DNA of 64,000 nt from Suillus spraguei (taxonomy: Eukaryota > Basidiomycota > Agaricomycetes > Boletales > Suillaceae). The notes below the pieces were generated by a model. The model ran no database searches and had not been told where the DNA came from. It worked only from the letters and a program-made list of their open reading frames with translations. The position numbers were made by a program, and so were the translations under genes. Shown in pieces: positions 1 through 11,125 of this stretch. The stretch spans positions 62,001-126,000 of the forward strand of contig JABCPU010000116.1 of NCBI GenBank assembly GCA_016800925.1, given 5' to 3'. Positions within the stretch are counted from its first letter, which is position 1, and every line of letters begins with the position of its first letter.

Positions 1-3000
1 TTTGGGTGCGGTGCGCACAAACCCACTTCACACGCCTTTTCGCTAGACTAAGAAGACTCGTGTTCAACTTCGACCACGTCCTTGAACAAGGAGTTTTACC
101 CTGGTCGGGCCACGCGACCACCGAGTCCATCTACTTCCGAACCTTTCAATTTGTCCGCTTGTCTGATGATTTGTCTTGATGCTCCATTCGTGAAAGGGGA
201 CCTTCGCAAACTATATCCGTCAATGAACATCGAACGTCTGGATGTATTGCTTCCACGATCCGTTCTCACCGCACCTCAGGCTGCATCAGGAATAACCGCA
301 TGACTTACGTTTCGACATGCGATTCGTGTATTTTTATGGTTAACATAGGCTTCACAGCAAGTACTGCGCTTCCAATTCCTCGCTTGTATGCATATTAAAT
401 ATTCATTAGCCAAACATAGCCATGATATAATGTTAGGTTTGTTGTATAACATGCACCGTGCACTGGCAGAGACACCAACTGAGGACTGATTTGCTTTAGC
501 AGCAACGCTAGTATTACAAATCTCAAACTTGAAGTTCCAAACTCAAATGACATCCTCGCGGGGCCCTCAAATGGTATGTTCAATACGCAGCACTACTGCC
601 TAATCCTACAGTTTTGTGTGCATGACAATGACTGGGCTAAAAAAGGAAGTCGTCCAACTTGATCGGACACTTCAGACCTTCGTTCCCTGTTCAGGATTTG
701 TTGTAGGAGCCAAAGATTCATACATCAGATTCGAAGCTCTCAGTCAACCCCTGCATATCAACAGCACGCTTCTAGGTGCTGATGACTTACTCCTCTCGTT
801 ATCTCATGGTAAAATGCGGTGCCAAAAACGGTCCCGGTTAATACCTGACGTGTCCAGTTAACCATATGTTGGGTGTAAAGCTCTGATGATCAAAATGGAA
901 CTTCAACCAACGCACCCGAGCGGTTGAAAATATTGCATGAAGTAGAGGAGTACAACAGTGAGTCCAAATGTAAATTCCGAATTATCCGATCCTGGTGCAC
1001 TTCATTGAGGATATTGAGGCTATATGTTCCATTGACAGCAGTTGCAATGCTTTACGACACAGGACAAGGAACAAGGTGTTGGCCCTCGAGATCCGGGAGA
1101 CCGTACATTATACGTGGCTCAATGTCGGCGTTTCGTTTTATGCGATTATGCACTGACATTTGGACCCGAGTCGGACCACGACACCAGGTCGCGACCAGGT
1201 TGTCATTCGCACACAACTGTAAGCGCTGAATAAGTATCTAGAACCGAGTATTCAAACTTGCGATCGACGGGCCTGGATCTGTCGCATTGATTGGTGCCGT
1301 CGCTGCTGCTGGTGTGACAATGAAAATGAATGACCAACGATACGATGTCGTGGTTTAAACGTGTCACCTGTTCCCCTGGGCTGACCACCCCGCTCAGATT
1401 ACGAAGTGCGGTTATACATCATGGATGCCGTGATGATTTTTCCGAGATGATCGTGCTTATAAGTATGTAATGGTTTTAAGGCGACACAAGGCGAGCCAGT
1501 CGGTCGGTCGGTAAAACAGAACCAAAAGCAAATTTAAATAGACAAAATGCTTGATCAAATACTATAAACAGGAGGCTGCGTGCGTATTACCCATGTGCCT
1601 ATGTATATCTGATAAGTCCATGTCAACTTTCCCCTTCTAGGACCTCTTTCATTGTACGATTTGAAGAAGCGGAATCGGAATCGGCCGGCAGAACGTTCCG
1701 CGATGAAGAAAATATAGCCCATGATGAAAACGAGAACTACGTGAGGAGAACCTGCAAGGAGTATAGCGAAGTGTCTATTTTTGCTGTTCCGAACCCCTGG
1801 AAAGAGTTAATGATTAATGGAGTTCTTGGATGAGATGGGATGTCGTACACAGGGGTATAGACGCAGGGATAGCCCCGGCGGTTGCAGTTGCCACAACTAG
1901 GTCGACTGCCATCACATTTTAGTTTGCGACCTTGATAAAAGGATTTTCCTTAGTACGCGTACTAGTACTTTATGTCGTAAAACACTACCTCTGCAAAATT
2001 GACAAGCCATGGCTGTCCTTCGTGGCACGCGTGGGCTTGAGTCATCATCCATAGCTGGATTGTAATTATATTGACCACTAGTAGACTGAGGAGCGTCAAA
2101 ACGGGAACTGGTAAGTTACGAATTGTGTGGACGTACGTGTGAGGACATTAGGACAGTATTATCGTTTAACGAAGAGCGACGTCTAGGAGAAGCAGAGAAG
2201 GGGAACGATGCAGAGAGGAGTGGTTGGAATAGCTGGTGCAATTTATGATGTTCCCTAAAGCCTGGTATTATAAAGTCGGGTAAATACGTATTTCCATCTG
2301 TACAGCCCGTATAGCCAGAACCCGCTTCGGCGTTGTAATTTTAAATATCGCACTAGTATGAAAACTCAGACGCTACATCGGGAAGAGATAGCTAAAGGCC
2401 CAAGATCTGACTGCGCTATCATCATGAGCTGCCCCCAAATGCCACGTGCCAACAAGACGATCAAGAAGACGTACATGTGTCCTGATTCCAGGCTGTTTCT
2501 ACGAAGCTTCAATTAACCAATCAAATGGCAATGTACCAAGTGGCGAAAGGCAATGAACCGGAGGTAGACTGCCTATCAAAACCGATCAAGCCAAAAAAGC
2601 CGAGGGTGCTCTCGACTAGTACTGCGCCGAATCCCTGTAAGCCACGGAGAGGGTTGTGGTGTATCTATACCCGATATTAAAGAAACTGCCGAGTTCGTCG
2701 ACGAAGGGACAATGTGAGTACATACACACAGAGATCTGAGATCGTCTCTTTCCAATTTTGGCATACCTTTGGCTGCAGTAAACACGTTACTCGATTTAAA
2801 ATTCCTCGGTTCCGGATGACACGATTCAGGCTACTCATCGCAAAAACTTGAGACTGCCAGTCTCCACGTACCATGTATCATGCATGGTCCGTTATCCCCG
2901 ACGTGAAAACACTGCTCTTGTACAATGTTTTTCTGAAACTCCGGTATCCATTTCAAAAGGAGTTCTCGGTCATGGGCGTTAATCATGCCACCCCCTCCCA

Positions 3001-4703
3001 CCAACAACCTCTCCAAATCAAGTCACAGGTTTCCTCGCCCAAGTGTAAGTACTACTTGTTCTACGCCGCATACGCGTCTTTTGATTAGCTGTAATCAAGG
3101 TACAAATAGAACTAAGATCTCTCTCAGAAGTCCTTTCATCACAAGAAACACATATTTATGAAACGTTAACCATTTCCGATTACGGAGCCATTGGTATTGG
3201 TGCGGCCCTCAGGGGTTGTAGTAATATCTCCCGGTCATGAACTACAACGTATCCATGAAGAAGCAGGGGCGTCCGAGATTTCAGTGCACCCGAAACCAGA
3301 ACGGCATGGAGATCGGGCTTCAAGAACCTTACGTGCAACCCAAAAAAATGCGGGGAAATGAATAGCACTACTCTTGATACAGCGATGACCAGAATTGCAA
3401 ACTCCGCCATCAGAGCAGAATCTATTAGGGTTAGCTACGACACAGTCCTCCAGAGGGTATAGCCTAGTGTGGTCCGTCATTTCGCTGTCGTGTGATGTAA
3501 CCAAGCTAAAAACATGTTGCGATCTCATTATAGTAGGCTATTCAAGGCCAGCGCCTGCCAGCATTGGAAGTAGCACGTCATTACTCTTGGAGCCGACTTC
3601 AGGAATTTTGTCACCGATAATTATAACATTCCGTGACGGACTAATAGTCCACCTTGACTCCCCCTAGTAGCCCGAGTCCGATTCTTCGCAAAGCAGGGTG
3701 GTCCCCAGCGCTTACCACCCATCCACTTCCCATATACTGGTAATTGCGTGCTTGTCTCGATCTGCTCCGCTGGTCTATCGACGTATGGGAACTAATAAAA
3801 AAAAGCCAATTTTCATGCCTTTGTTTCCTTAAGGCAGCTGGCAATGATTTCGGCCCCGCTGGCCCGCGGTATGGTCGTAATGCATCTGATCCACGCGACA
3901 ATCTGCTAAAACACATGGACGACGGAACGGCCTGCTTTGTAATATGCGGGGCAGGCAGATGGAGGGCTCGCCGCGGGACTGGCCCAGTACATATTCCAGA
4001 CTATGCACTTATTGTGCAACCAGTTTGGTGATCCAAAAAACCTCTTGCTGTACAACTTTCTCAAGCGTTGCTTGTTGCTGCGGAATATGGTCCGTCTAGA
4101 GCGGGAAAGATTTCTTTTTATCTTCCATCTCAGAGGGTCAGTTCAAATATCATGATGGGAACGTTGATTTGATCAGTCTCTCAAGGTCATTCATGCATCT
4201 TTGTTCGTCTCAACCTGCCTTAAGCAACTGCCGAAGGGATCGCGTATCCGTTCCAACGCATCATCTCAGATTATCTCGTCAGTTATGGGTGTTCTGTTGC
4301 CAATATTCTATTGTTGGAGATCAAAAAATTTCAATCACTGTCGCGCGACCATTGCATATGATTCATGAAGAGGTGTAGAATTGTGATCAAGTACAGTGCC
4401 ACTACATATCAGATAACATAATCACAGATCATTAGTATCATAATAGTATGTACAAAACTGCAATGACTTCAGTGTATCATATTGATGATGAAATGATGAC
4501 AAATGAGGATGACTTAAACGCGACCTAGGAGCAAAGTTCAGTAAATACATTAGCGTGATGTACCAAGTGCGAAACGAAAAAAGGAGGATAGATTCATGCC
4601 TTGTGAGGGAGGATATAGTGCCAGATGGGTAAGGTAGGAATGGGGAGCAGAGATGTTACGGGGCAGAACGCAGCAAACGGACATTATTCTGCACTGGGAG
4701 CGA
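1..4703. other. Gene-poor stretch, no recognisable gene
   Basis: No open frame here joins through plausible splice sites into a recognisable protein. Frames of 60-100 codons occur on both strands but overlap each other and show no conserved motif. A short GGTC/GTCG tandem run lies near 1498-1511. I see no tRNA, rRNA or clear transposase remnant. A partial gene entering from the left edge (1-300) cannot be excluded. Confidence 0.4.
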
Positions 4704-6851
4704 TTATGCTCTGATTCGCCACCCGTCGCCCTTTCTGCGCTCTCGGCCAACGCCCCCGAATGCCTCTCGTACAACAAGCCATAAAGCGGTGGATGAAATC
4801 GAATCTTTAATCTCCTCAGCGGTAAGCGTCAACTCGCCCGAATTAGAGGCAGTGCAGATAACGCCCTGCGCAGTAACCACACGACGGTGCACCGCAAGGC
4901 GCTCAACCTCTATGTCTGGCAACGGAAAAGGGACTTTCAGGAGTCCGACGACTTTGGGATGGTGTGGGGTGGGCGCAAGTGTGGCACTTTTAGTCGGATG
5001 TTATGGTCGTGCTGTTCTGCGGAACTGTGCATCGGTGGCGGATGACCTGTGCGCTGCACCGTGAGAGTACACGTCCAAGGCGTCTCTGAATCCTCGGCTT
5101 CGCTATCGTCACCAGAATTGTCTGCACAGCTTCCAATGCTAGTGCTACCATCCGAGCTGGTACTGTGGTGTGAGGACATTGACTGGCTGTGGCTTATTGC
5201 CGAAGCATCGAGATCGGATGAGGGGTCGCACAAACGAGACGGCGATTTGTGAATCGACCTCGTCAGTGGAGGTTCGGATGTCACAACCGCGCTTCCGCGG
5301 CGGCTAACGCTCCCATTCTCGGAGTCTTGCGCCGGTGATCTCCTATCAATACGGGACTTCCTGCCCCGCTCCTTCTTCTTTTTCAGTCCTCGTGACCACT
5401 CAAAACGCACCTCCACCTGTGGAGCATTGGCTCCAACGAGATCCCCACGCCCATTTGCGCTCAATTTACCCATCATCCCGTTCAAAATGCCCGTGTCTGT
5501 ACCCTTCAACCATTTGCGGATAACCCAAACATACTTGGTGGGCCGGCCCTTAGGTGGAGATATTGACGGATAAAGGGAAGCTTGGATACCGAGCACAGGA
5601 GGACAAAGTATGGCAGTGGATGAAATTCCTGATAATGAGGTGGGTGGGGGGTTATCATGAAAACGAGGTACATCGACAACTTGAGGATTCGATGGGGGTA
5701 TGTCATGCGATCGGCGAGTCGAGAAACGAGTTACACTCGGCAAATCGGTGGAAGCTGTCGGTACCACTAATGGCAGCGCTCGTAAAGGTGTGTCCTTTTT
5801 CTTGAACATCTTGGTAAACAGCTTTTTAGCGCCTCCGCGCTGGGGCTGTGCGTTATTGGTTGTAGTTTGTTCTGGGACGGCTGGGATAAGGGTAAAGCTG
5901 GATTTACGAGGAATATCCAAGTGTGGAGAAGGCGAAAGGGCAGCAGTGAAAACTTCGGGTGTGGCAGGCCTACCGCTCGAAGAATGGGGGCGTGGTCGAG
6001 ATAATAAGCCTAGTTCTCGTTTGGAATCATCAATGCTGGTGCGCGCGTTGCTACTCGGCGGTAAAGCACCTATCAACGGAACAGTGCCCCAGACTTCGAT
6101 AGGTTCGAGGATGGCCAAACCCAGAATTTCCAAACCTCTCTTGGCGAATCTAGCCACTTTGGCATCAGTGCCAGCATCCACTATGACATTGTTCATGACA
6201 TTGTGAGCTTGAAGATTGTAAAGTGGGATAATCATGCGACGCCCCGAGCTCGTAGTTGACGATGAAGCAAATGATGATATAGAGGATGCAGAGTTGTAAC
6301 CAGAAAACGTAGACGCCTCTGACTGGCTAGAGGACGTTCTTCGAAGATCAGTGGTGTCAGCTGTATCTGGGGCTGATGGATCGAGGGCTTGGAGAGTCAC
6401 ATTGGATCGATCATGACGAGATTGAGGAGGTACAAGTTGAACTGGAGATTGAGTGGGTGATTTGATTTGCTCGGAGGAGGTCGTACAACAATGAAAGTCT
6501 GAATAGTATGTTGTTCAGTCTTTTAGATTCGACCAGAACAGTGTGAGACGCGCCTCATTTACAAGCTTCTCCCTCCTGTCCTTTTTCTTCAACTTGGAAC
6601 CACTAGCAGTGTAGTCAAGTGGCTGAGAATTAGGATCTGGCTCGGGAATGTCATTGTTTGGAGTTATAGTTGAAAGTGATTGGTGTGAGCGCTGCTCCTG
6701 GCCCGACTGTGAACCAGATATTAAGAAGGATGAGAAACTGGAGAACATGATTGTCGTTTACGAGTAAGGGCGAACCCGGAGCGCTCAAAGGGCCATCGGC
6801 AGGAAGTTGAGGGTCTTGAATATTATCTTGCCAGCTAGCTACGTACGACAT
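4704..6851 (-). CDS. Conserved Ser-rich basidiomycete protein, two frame breaks
   Basis: Three exons fit: 6762-6851, 6563-6706 and 6498 down to 4704, with introns opening GTAAAC and GTAAAT and closing ACAG and TCAG. The start is the ATG of MSYVASWQ. The main 487-codon frame is rich in Ser and Pro, holds a Lys-rich block (KKLFTKMFKKK) and a central hydrophobic part (GRRMIIPLYNLQAHNVMNNV) that looks folded. Two places need a change of frame with no splice sites available. Near 6445 the peptide VVRPPPSKSNHPLNLQ runs into a frame continuing VQLVPPQ. Near 4990 the frame ending LKVP is replaced by LAPTPHHPKVVGLLKVPFP, which runs on to the C-terminus RKGDGWRIRA. Each break is explained by one missing G. 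I remember this as a conserved family of unknown function. The gene is either freshly inactivated or hit by base-calling errors; the conserved sequence on both sides of each break favours recent change or error. Confidence 0.7.
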
Positions 6852-8720
6852 TGATTACTTCATACTCCGTCGGCCCTGCGGCTACAGCAACAAATACGGG
6901 TCACGTAAACAGCCAGTCCAGATGCAGGGAGACCTGTCAACCAACAAGCTGCGCCCGGAGAATTATGATGAATACCGATGTGAAGAAATCACATGCACAT
7001 TGCACAGCTGCATTTAAGACGCCAGCTGCGGGCAGCGGACGACCAAAACCTTGCAAATTTTAGATATCCTAGTAGATACTTAGAGCAATGACAGGCACAT
7101 AATCATAGTACTACTGCGGGCGGTGGCGCCGATAGCCAATTTCGTCTTAGGCTATCCATCCTGTGAGGAGGGGAAATAATTGCTACCATACCGGTCCTGG
7201 AAAATAAGGGGGTGGGGCTGCGAACTTCAAGAAAGCGGACGGATTTAGCGAGCCTAAAAGACGGTAGCAGGTAGATGAGTAACTGTTCTCATGAGTAGTA
7301 GTAATGTGCCAGTAGTGTACACGTGCAGCGGAAGGTCGTGTGACTTGGGGGATGACATCAAATGGGGTGAAGCCTTGACAGAAGGTATTTGATTCATCTC
7401 GAGTTGTCTGACAGTTATAAATGGAGAGAGTGAAGGTGAGATCAACTCACACTTCGGACTCTCGTTGGCCAAAGGTTGCGCTTGGCTGGCGCTCTGGCGT
7501 CGAACAATACTGACCTGTAGCTTTACTGTAGACTGCTCAGCGCCTACCAAATCATTACTTCCAGGCAGACCTTAGACAAAAAAGACGACGACTAAGTTCT
7601 CCAAAGGGTACCTTAAATTGCCGGGTTATGATTGTTGCTCAAGCAACAGCGCAACATCTAAAGCGGAATACACGTCCGAATCAGCTGTCAAAATTCAACC
7701 ATGAGCGCCTCTATTAATATTGTCGTTCGATGTATTTCTAGTCCACGTACCTTCAACAAGGGATACAGACTAGTAACTCGGACAATCTGTTGTACCAAGG
7801 GACCATTGCAGATTTAAAATTATACTGCATGCTCTGCCGCAACGTGCTCAACTCGTTGTCCTGCAAGTTTGATGGGATATGTATTGCAGTCATAGTCAGA
7901 TATTGAAGGTTATGGGGAATACGGACATACTACTTACACATCAGTCTACCATGTACACGGGAACTATCGATTTGTCTGCAATTCACCAAGTTTAGTCCCC
8001 ATGTCAGCGTACTAATTCCAGTGTCCAATTGTAACCACGAAAGAATTAGACTCGACGAACATGCAGCTGTCAGTCAAGGTGCACATCTTCGGTCGACACG
8101 CCATCTACCCGTAAATGAGGCGCCTGTGTTATTGATCCGACCACCGCCTGGCCAGGGAACCAAGCAGGCACCGCGCTATTTTAAACAAAAATCCCGACGC
8201 TTTCTCTGTGCTGTGGGCTATGTGCATGCGACACCTTGAAATTACCATGTGAAGCAAGCTTAAGCAAGGTCAATGGACGATCTCCAAATTCCTCAAGGTT
8301 CAAACTTGCAAATATTTTGTGTGTAAGCAAATGGCTAACTTACACAATTAGTAATAATTGAGTCGGGGACGCTCCTCCGGAAGCTCCGGCCGTCGGTTCA
8401 TGAACATTTGTCATCTTCGACTGACTTTTCTTTTCTTTTTTTTTGTTTTGAGAGGCACAAAGTCCGCAAGGCAACCGACACCGTCTGGCCCCTTGCTGAC
8501 GGCACATGGCGCAACGTCTTGGGCTGCAGTACTTAAGAGCGCTAAGTTCTAACTCTCCAGGAAGAAATGCACTTACGCATACCATTGCCGGATTAGGTGG
8601 ACTTTGCTGACACACAATACCCACTAAAATTTCCCGGTGCGGGAATTAAACTCGCGACCTTCTGATTAAGGCCGGACGACCGCTGGTGTACAGTCCCAGG
8701 TTTACAGGCATATCCACTTT
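6852..8720. other. Intergenic, no gene recognised
   Basis: About 1.9 kb between the Ser-rich gene and the inverted-repeat element. A 98-codon frame on the minus strand (7254-7550) has no recognisable motif and I do not call it. Close to the right end is a tRNA-like relic, listed separately. Confidence 0.4.
8629..8690 (-). repeat. tRNA-like relic (possible SINE head)
   Basis: Read on the minus strand, this segment has an AGCGGT D-arm-like block, then AGAAGGTCGCGAGTTTAATT and CCCGC, resembling the right part of the anticodon arm and the T-arm of a tRNA. The T-loop is TTTAATT instead of TTCGANT and the anticodon stem does not pair properly, so it is not a working tRNA. It lies about 30 bp outside the left arm of the inverted-repeat element. 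It may be a decayed tRNA-derived SINE or a chance likeness. Confidence 0.35.
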
Positions 8721-8822
8721 ATGGAAAGCCAGACCACCGTGCTCTACTCCCAAGGCTTCCACTTCTCAGAACCTTCCTAGCAAGGTAAGTGCTTTCATTG
8801 GCCTCCGACACCCTGTGCGACC
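8721..8822 (+). repeat. Left inverted-repeat arm
   Basis: Matches the reverse complement of 10093-10194 over about 100 bp, including the shared blocks ATGGAAAGCCAGA, CTCTACTCCC, ACTTCTCAGAACCTTCCTAG, AGGTAAGT and ATTGGCCTCCGA. Differences are mostly single transitions, consistent with age or RIP-like change. Confidence 0.8.
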
Positions 8823-9474
8823 ACTCTAATGTGACATGTAGACTTATTCCCTCTACCATAAGGGAGTGGGTCATATAGCGTTTTACCACTGGGACCTCTT
8901 TCAAATTGGTCGTCTTCCTGCGTCTGTTGCTTTTGACCTTGAATCATATTCTTCTCTCGTCCTCTTGGATTGCTCGTTCGCTCGGCCATTTGGGCCCAAG
9001 CTCACGTTTCGCTGAAATCGCCATGGCCTCAGTGAGTCATTGCCATGCTCTCACTACTGATGTTGAGTTCGAGGTCGCGTATGGTCACAATGTTATGGTC
9101 GGGAACCGGATTACTACGTGGCCACCGTTTTGTGGGAAGATGAGACTCCCGTCTCCAATCCTCCATGTCTGGCCTTCAAAGTGGGGACAGTGTTTTATTG
9201 TTCTCGTTCTTCAGTACCTGTCGATTTCCCTCTGTGTTTCTAGAAACTCCATGTATACTTAGTGGTAATGTCAATCGTATTGAACCTACTGCTAATGATG
9301 GTGAATTAGAATTATCTCAGTCTTCGTCCCTCGTCGGGGCAATTTTATTGTCTCGTAGATGTTCAGGCTCGAACTTTATTGTCCATGTCATCTTTTGGGG
9401 CCGTGTCAATCAGGGGCCCCATAAATCTTCAGCTTAGAAAGTCTTGTGAGTCGTGAAATGGAAGAATTAAAAAC

Positions 9475-10075
9475 TTTAGCCTAGCCAGTGTGGTTACCAC
9501 AACAGAATCAAAATCTGTTTCTCGTGGACAACGCAGGTTCGAAACCTGCTGAACTACATTTTTGTTCTACCGAAACACACATTGGTATTCATTCATGGAT
9601 GGATTCTTTAGAAGCTTCTTGTAACAGGTCTTAGCCAGGTGGTTACCACAATAGAGTCAAAATCTGTTTCTCTTAGACTGTACAGGTTCGAAACCTGCCG
9701 ATGACGAGGTTTTTTCTATTAGAACATACATTGACATTCACTCATGGGTGGATGCTTTAGAGGTCCATCGTAGCTGGTCTTAGCCTGATGGTTGCCGCAA
9801 CAGAATCAAAATCTGTTTCTCTTGGACTGTACAGGCGACGACAAGGTTTTTTTCTATCGGAACACACCTTGATATTCACTCATGGATGGATGCTTTAGAA
9901 GTTCACCGCAACTGGTCTTAGCCAGGTGATTGAGGCAACAGAATCGAAATTTGTTTCTCTTGGACTGTGTAGGTTCGAAACCCGCCGATGACAACATTTT
10001 TTTCTATCAGAACACGCCTTGACATTCACTCATGGATGGTTTCCTTAGAGGTGCATCTTAACTGGTCACTAAACT
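9475..10075 (+). repeat. Four tandem tRNA-Leu(CAA)-like units, period about 149 bp
   Basis: Four units align at an anticodon-arm-like core: 9503, 9652, 9801 and 9939 (steps of 149, 149 and 138). Each core is CAGAATCAAAATCTG or a close variant, a stem ACAGA/TCTGT around loop ATCAAAA with T33 and anticodon CAA (Leu). A D-arm-like TAGCCAGGTGGTTACC precedes it, and a Leu-like long variable region follows. The T-arm and B-box CAGGTTCGAAACCTG is intact in units 1 and 2, slightly changed in unit 4 and deleted in unit 3, which explains the 138-bp step. The segments flanking the core do not form an acceptor stem, so these are not mature tRNAs. Each unit carries a common tail of about 75 bp containing CATTCACTCATGGATGGATGC. 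Best read as a tandemly amplified tRNA-derived element. Confidence 0.75.
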
Positions 10076-10092
10076 TTTCGAATGATCGCGAG

Positions 10093-10194
10093 TCGCACAA
10101 GGTGTTCGGAGGCCAATAGAAGCTACTTACCTCACTAGGAAGGTTCTGAGAAGTAGAGGCCTCGGGAGTAGAGTACGGTGATCTGGCTTTCCAT
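10093..10194 (-). repeat. Right inverted-repeat arm
   Basis: Reverse complement of the left arm at 8721-8822, with about a dozen substitutions and one or two single-base indels. It ends with GGCTTTCCAT, the complement of the left terminus. Confidence 0.8.
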
Positions 10195-11125
10195 ACCACT
10201 TAGCCATCCGCCCCTCTCGGCTGGCTTTTCTGTGACCTTGCTCCGCAAGGTCATGTTCAAAAATCAACTAGATTTGAGGCTGCTTTCCCGTAAATTTTTA
10301 CTAGTGCCATCCTGCATCAGTGCATCTTCATCAGACGCACATTCGCTGGATCCTCTTGAACGTTACCGGAGAGACGTCTTAGGTAGGGGAGCTCCTTCTG
10401 GATCATGATCTGACATTGAGCGTTATCTGATGAAGTGATTGTGTTCTACCCCCTAGAGATTGTTTGTGTTTACTCACTACTCTGTGATTAGGTGGCATCC
10501 CAAACACAGAGTCAACGTGCACCACACCGAATGGTGCACGAACTGTTCGTAATGTTATGGAGCTGGTGGGAGGGCTCTCAGAACGTTGAATAGTTCTTCA
10601 GAATACCATCTGCATCGTATTGAGCCGGAACTGTCGCGCTCATAATATAGGGCACACGATCCTTTGACGGCAACTCCATGTAGAGTATATTTGTGTGCGC
10701 TCGATGATTATCTGTGGTAGGTGATACGGGGCTACAAACTGGACGCTTTACTGTCCTACTGTAAGTGAGTCTGTACATAAACTAAGTACCTCGTGGACAA
10801 CACGAGTCTAACATGAGTACCGCGTCTGATCGAATATTCCAACACTCCAATCACACGACTGGCGTGATTTCGCCTGGGGATCTTCGTTTGATGGATGTCT
10901 ATACTAATTACGCATTTACAGATGAAAGATTTCTTTTCGCAGTGTTACATGACCCCACTTCGTGAAATCATCCTCTTCTATTATATCGCTTATATCTTTG
11001 TGTTTATCTTGGGATGGTATCGGTAGGATCTTTTGGAATGCAGGTTTTGAAAACCGATATGATCATTCCCTGAATTGCAAGATGGCGATAATACAAACTG
11101 CTACAGATTTTGACTAGCATCAAGG
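10195..11125. other. Intergenic, no gene recognised
   Basis: About 0.9 kb between the repeat element and the 3' end of the aldo/keto reductase. Only short overlapping frames are present and none has a recognisable motif. Confidence 0.4.

Larger units (their letters stand above)
8721..10194. mobile_element. Inverted-repeat-bounded element with tRNA-like array
   Basis: Two arms of about 102 bp in opposite orientation (8721-8822 and 10093-10194), roughly 85% identical by eye, bound 1.47 kb. Outer ends begin ATGGAAAGCCAGA on each side. Immediately outside lie TCCACTTT (left) and ACCACTTA (right), sharing CCACTT, which could be an old 8-bp target duplication of hAT type. The interior has no transposase that I recognise. 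Its right half is a tandem array of tRNA-like units. It looks like a non-autonomous DNA element, though a chance inverted duplication of a genomic segment would look similar. Confidence 0.6.

Noticed and set aside
5700..6206. 168-codon plus-strand frame
   Set aside because: Antisense to the Ser-rich coding exon on the minus strand; its composition mirrors that gene.
9475..10075. Tandem units considered as functional tRNA genes or a CRISPR-like array
   Set aside because: No unit has pairing acceptor arms, so no mature tRNA. The 149-bp period, degenerate whole-unit repeats and eukaryotic context rule out CRISPR.
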